Of a DNA stretch of 8,472 nt, positions 7,995 through 8,472 are shown piece after piece. Under the pieces are notes generated by a model. The model saw only the letters and a program-made list of their open reading frames with translations, was not told the DNA's origin and did not search any database. The translations under genes were made by a program, and so were the position numbers. Origin of the DNA: Bifidobacteriaceae bacterium (GTDB lineage Bacteria > Actinomycetota > Actinomycetes > Actinomycetales > WQXJ01); contig JAITLE010000208.1 in the NCBI GenBank assembly GCA_031278075.1, positions 1 through 8,472 of the forward strand, written 5' to 3'. Each line of letters begins with the position of its first letter. The first letter of the stretch is position 1.

Positions 7995-8472
7995 GCGGCG
8001 CTGGGGCCATCCGCATCGAAGGCGGCATCGTCCCGGCCAGCCTCCTCCAGCTTCTACGCGACGGCGCCCTCGGTTCTGATGAATCCCGCAAGGCGGAAGC
8101 CTTCCACATCGTCGGACGGCAAACCATCGCCGATGCCGTCAACCGCGCCTGGTCCTACCTCGTCGGCGCGTGGGAAGCCTGGAACGAAACCCAAGCCAGG
8201 CAAGGCGGCCTGGAATCCACCAGCGCCGCCACCGCCCGCGAACGCTGGCTGCTGCCGCTGCTGCAAGAACTCGGCTACGGCAGGCTCGCGCCCAGCCGCG
8301 GCGTCACCATCGACGGCCAGTCCTACCCGGTTTCCCACGAGTGGAACCAGGTCCCGATTCATTTGGTCGGCCCCGGCGTGGACCTTGACAGGCGCAACCC
8401 CGGCGTCCAAGGCGCGGCGCGCGCTCCGCAGGCAATGGTGCAGGAACTGCTCAACCGCGACGAAGACCGCCT
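7991..8472 (+). CDS. N-terminus of a large Eco57I/DrmMI-like N6-adenine DNA methyltransferase (cut by the window end)
   Basis: The first 160 codons are present, starting at GTG 7991 behind a very strong Shine-Dalgarno and overlapping the previous gene by four bases (GTGA). The frame is open to the window end. Seen segments include AFHIVGRQTIADAVNRAW (36-53), ERWLLPLLQELGYGRL (82-97), IDGQSYPVSHEW (105-116), and VPIHLVGPGVDLDRR (119-133) followed by a helix ending LLNRDEDR. As I know the family, this is the N-terminal, non-catalytic part of large class I SAM-dependent methylases annotated as Eco57I-type restriction-modification methylases, which include DrmMI of DISARM; these usually run beyond 1000 residues. 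The SAM-binding motif and the NPPY catalytic motif would lie downstream, so catalytic activity cannot be confirmed here. In the inferred system it would methylate host DNA at adenine to mark self. A type IIG enzyme that also cuts DNA is a real alternative. Confidence 0.75.
   Translation, partial: MSGAGAIRIEGGIVPASLLQLLRDGALGSDESRKAEAFHIVGRQTIADAVNRAWSYLVGAWEAWNETQARQGGLESTSAATARERWLLPLLQELGYGRLAPSRGVTIDGQSYPVSHEWNQVPIHLVGPGVDLDRRNPGVQGAARAPQAMVQELLNRDEDR

Noticed and set aside
1..8472. CRISPR array, tRNA or rRNA gene, insertion sequence, terminator hairpin or internal promoter
   Set aside because: No repeat-spacer pattern, tRNA-like cloverleaf, transposase or terminal inverted repeat, or GC hairpin with a T run was seen, and the genes leave no intergenic space.

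Overview
The window holds three co-directional plus-strand genes that fill it almost completely. They read as one tightly coupled operon of a DISARM-related phage-defence or restriction-modification island. The DNA is GC-rich (mid-60s percent by eye) with strong third-position G/C bias, GTG and ATG starts and one near-perfect Shine-Dalgarno. This suits a high-GC bacterium, most likely an actinomycete (Actinomycetota), but no marker gene fixes the taxon.

Layout. (1) 10-5166: a 1718-residue SF2 DEAD/DEAH-type helicase with two RecA lobes, several Cys pairs that look like zinc sites, a DUF1998 (MrfA-type Zn-binding) module and a short nuclease-like C-terminal tail. (2) 5166-7994: a 942-residue SNF2/HepA-like helicase that strongly resembles DrmD of class 1 DISARM. 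(3) 7991 to the window end: the first 160 residues of a large protein whose N-terminus resembles the Eco57I-type / DrmMI-type N6-adenine DNA methyltransferases. Its catalytic part lies beyond the window. Genes 1 and 2 overlap by one base (TGATG) and genes 2 and 3 by four (GTGA), so translation is probably coupled throughout. No promoter, terminator, RNA gene, CRISPR array or mobile element is visible, and no intergenic gap exists.

How the parts may work together (inference). In class 1 DISARM, a SNF2 helicase (DrmD), an adenine methylase (DrmMI), a helicase (DrmA), a DUF1998 protein (DrmB) and a PLD nuclease (DrmC) act together against incoming DNA, with host methylation marking self. Here the helicase and DUF1998 functions sit on one polypeptide, as in DruE of Druantia or the repair helicase MrfA, and that gene comes first. 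The set looks like a hybrid: a single-chain DruE/DrmA-DrmB-like helicase plus a DISARM-type DrmD and methylase pair. No certain nuclease is seen. The candidates are the odd C-terminal tail of gene 1, the unseen part of gene 3, or further genes downstream. Whether this matches an already named DISARM-related system cannot be decided from this window alone.
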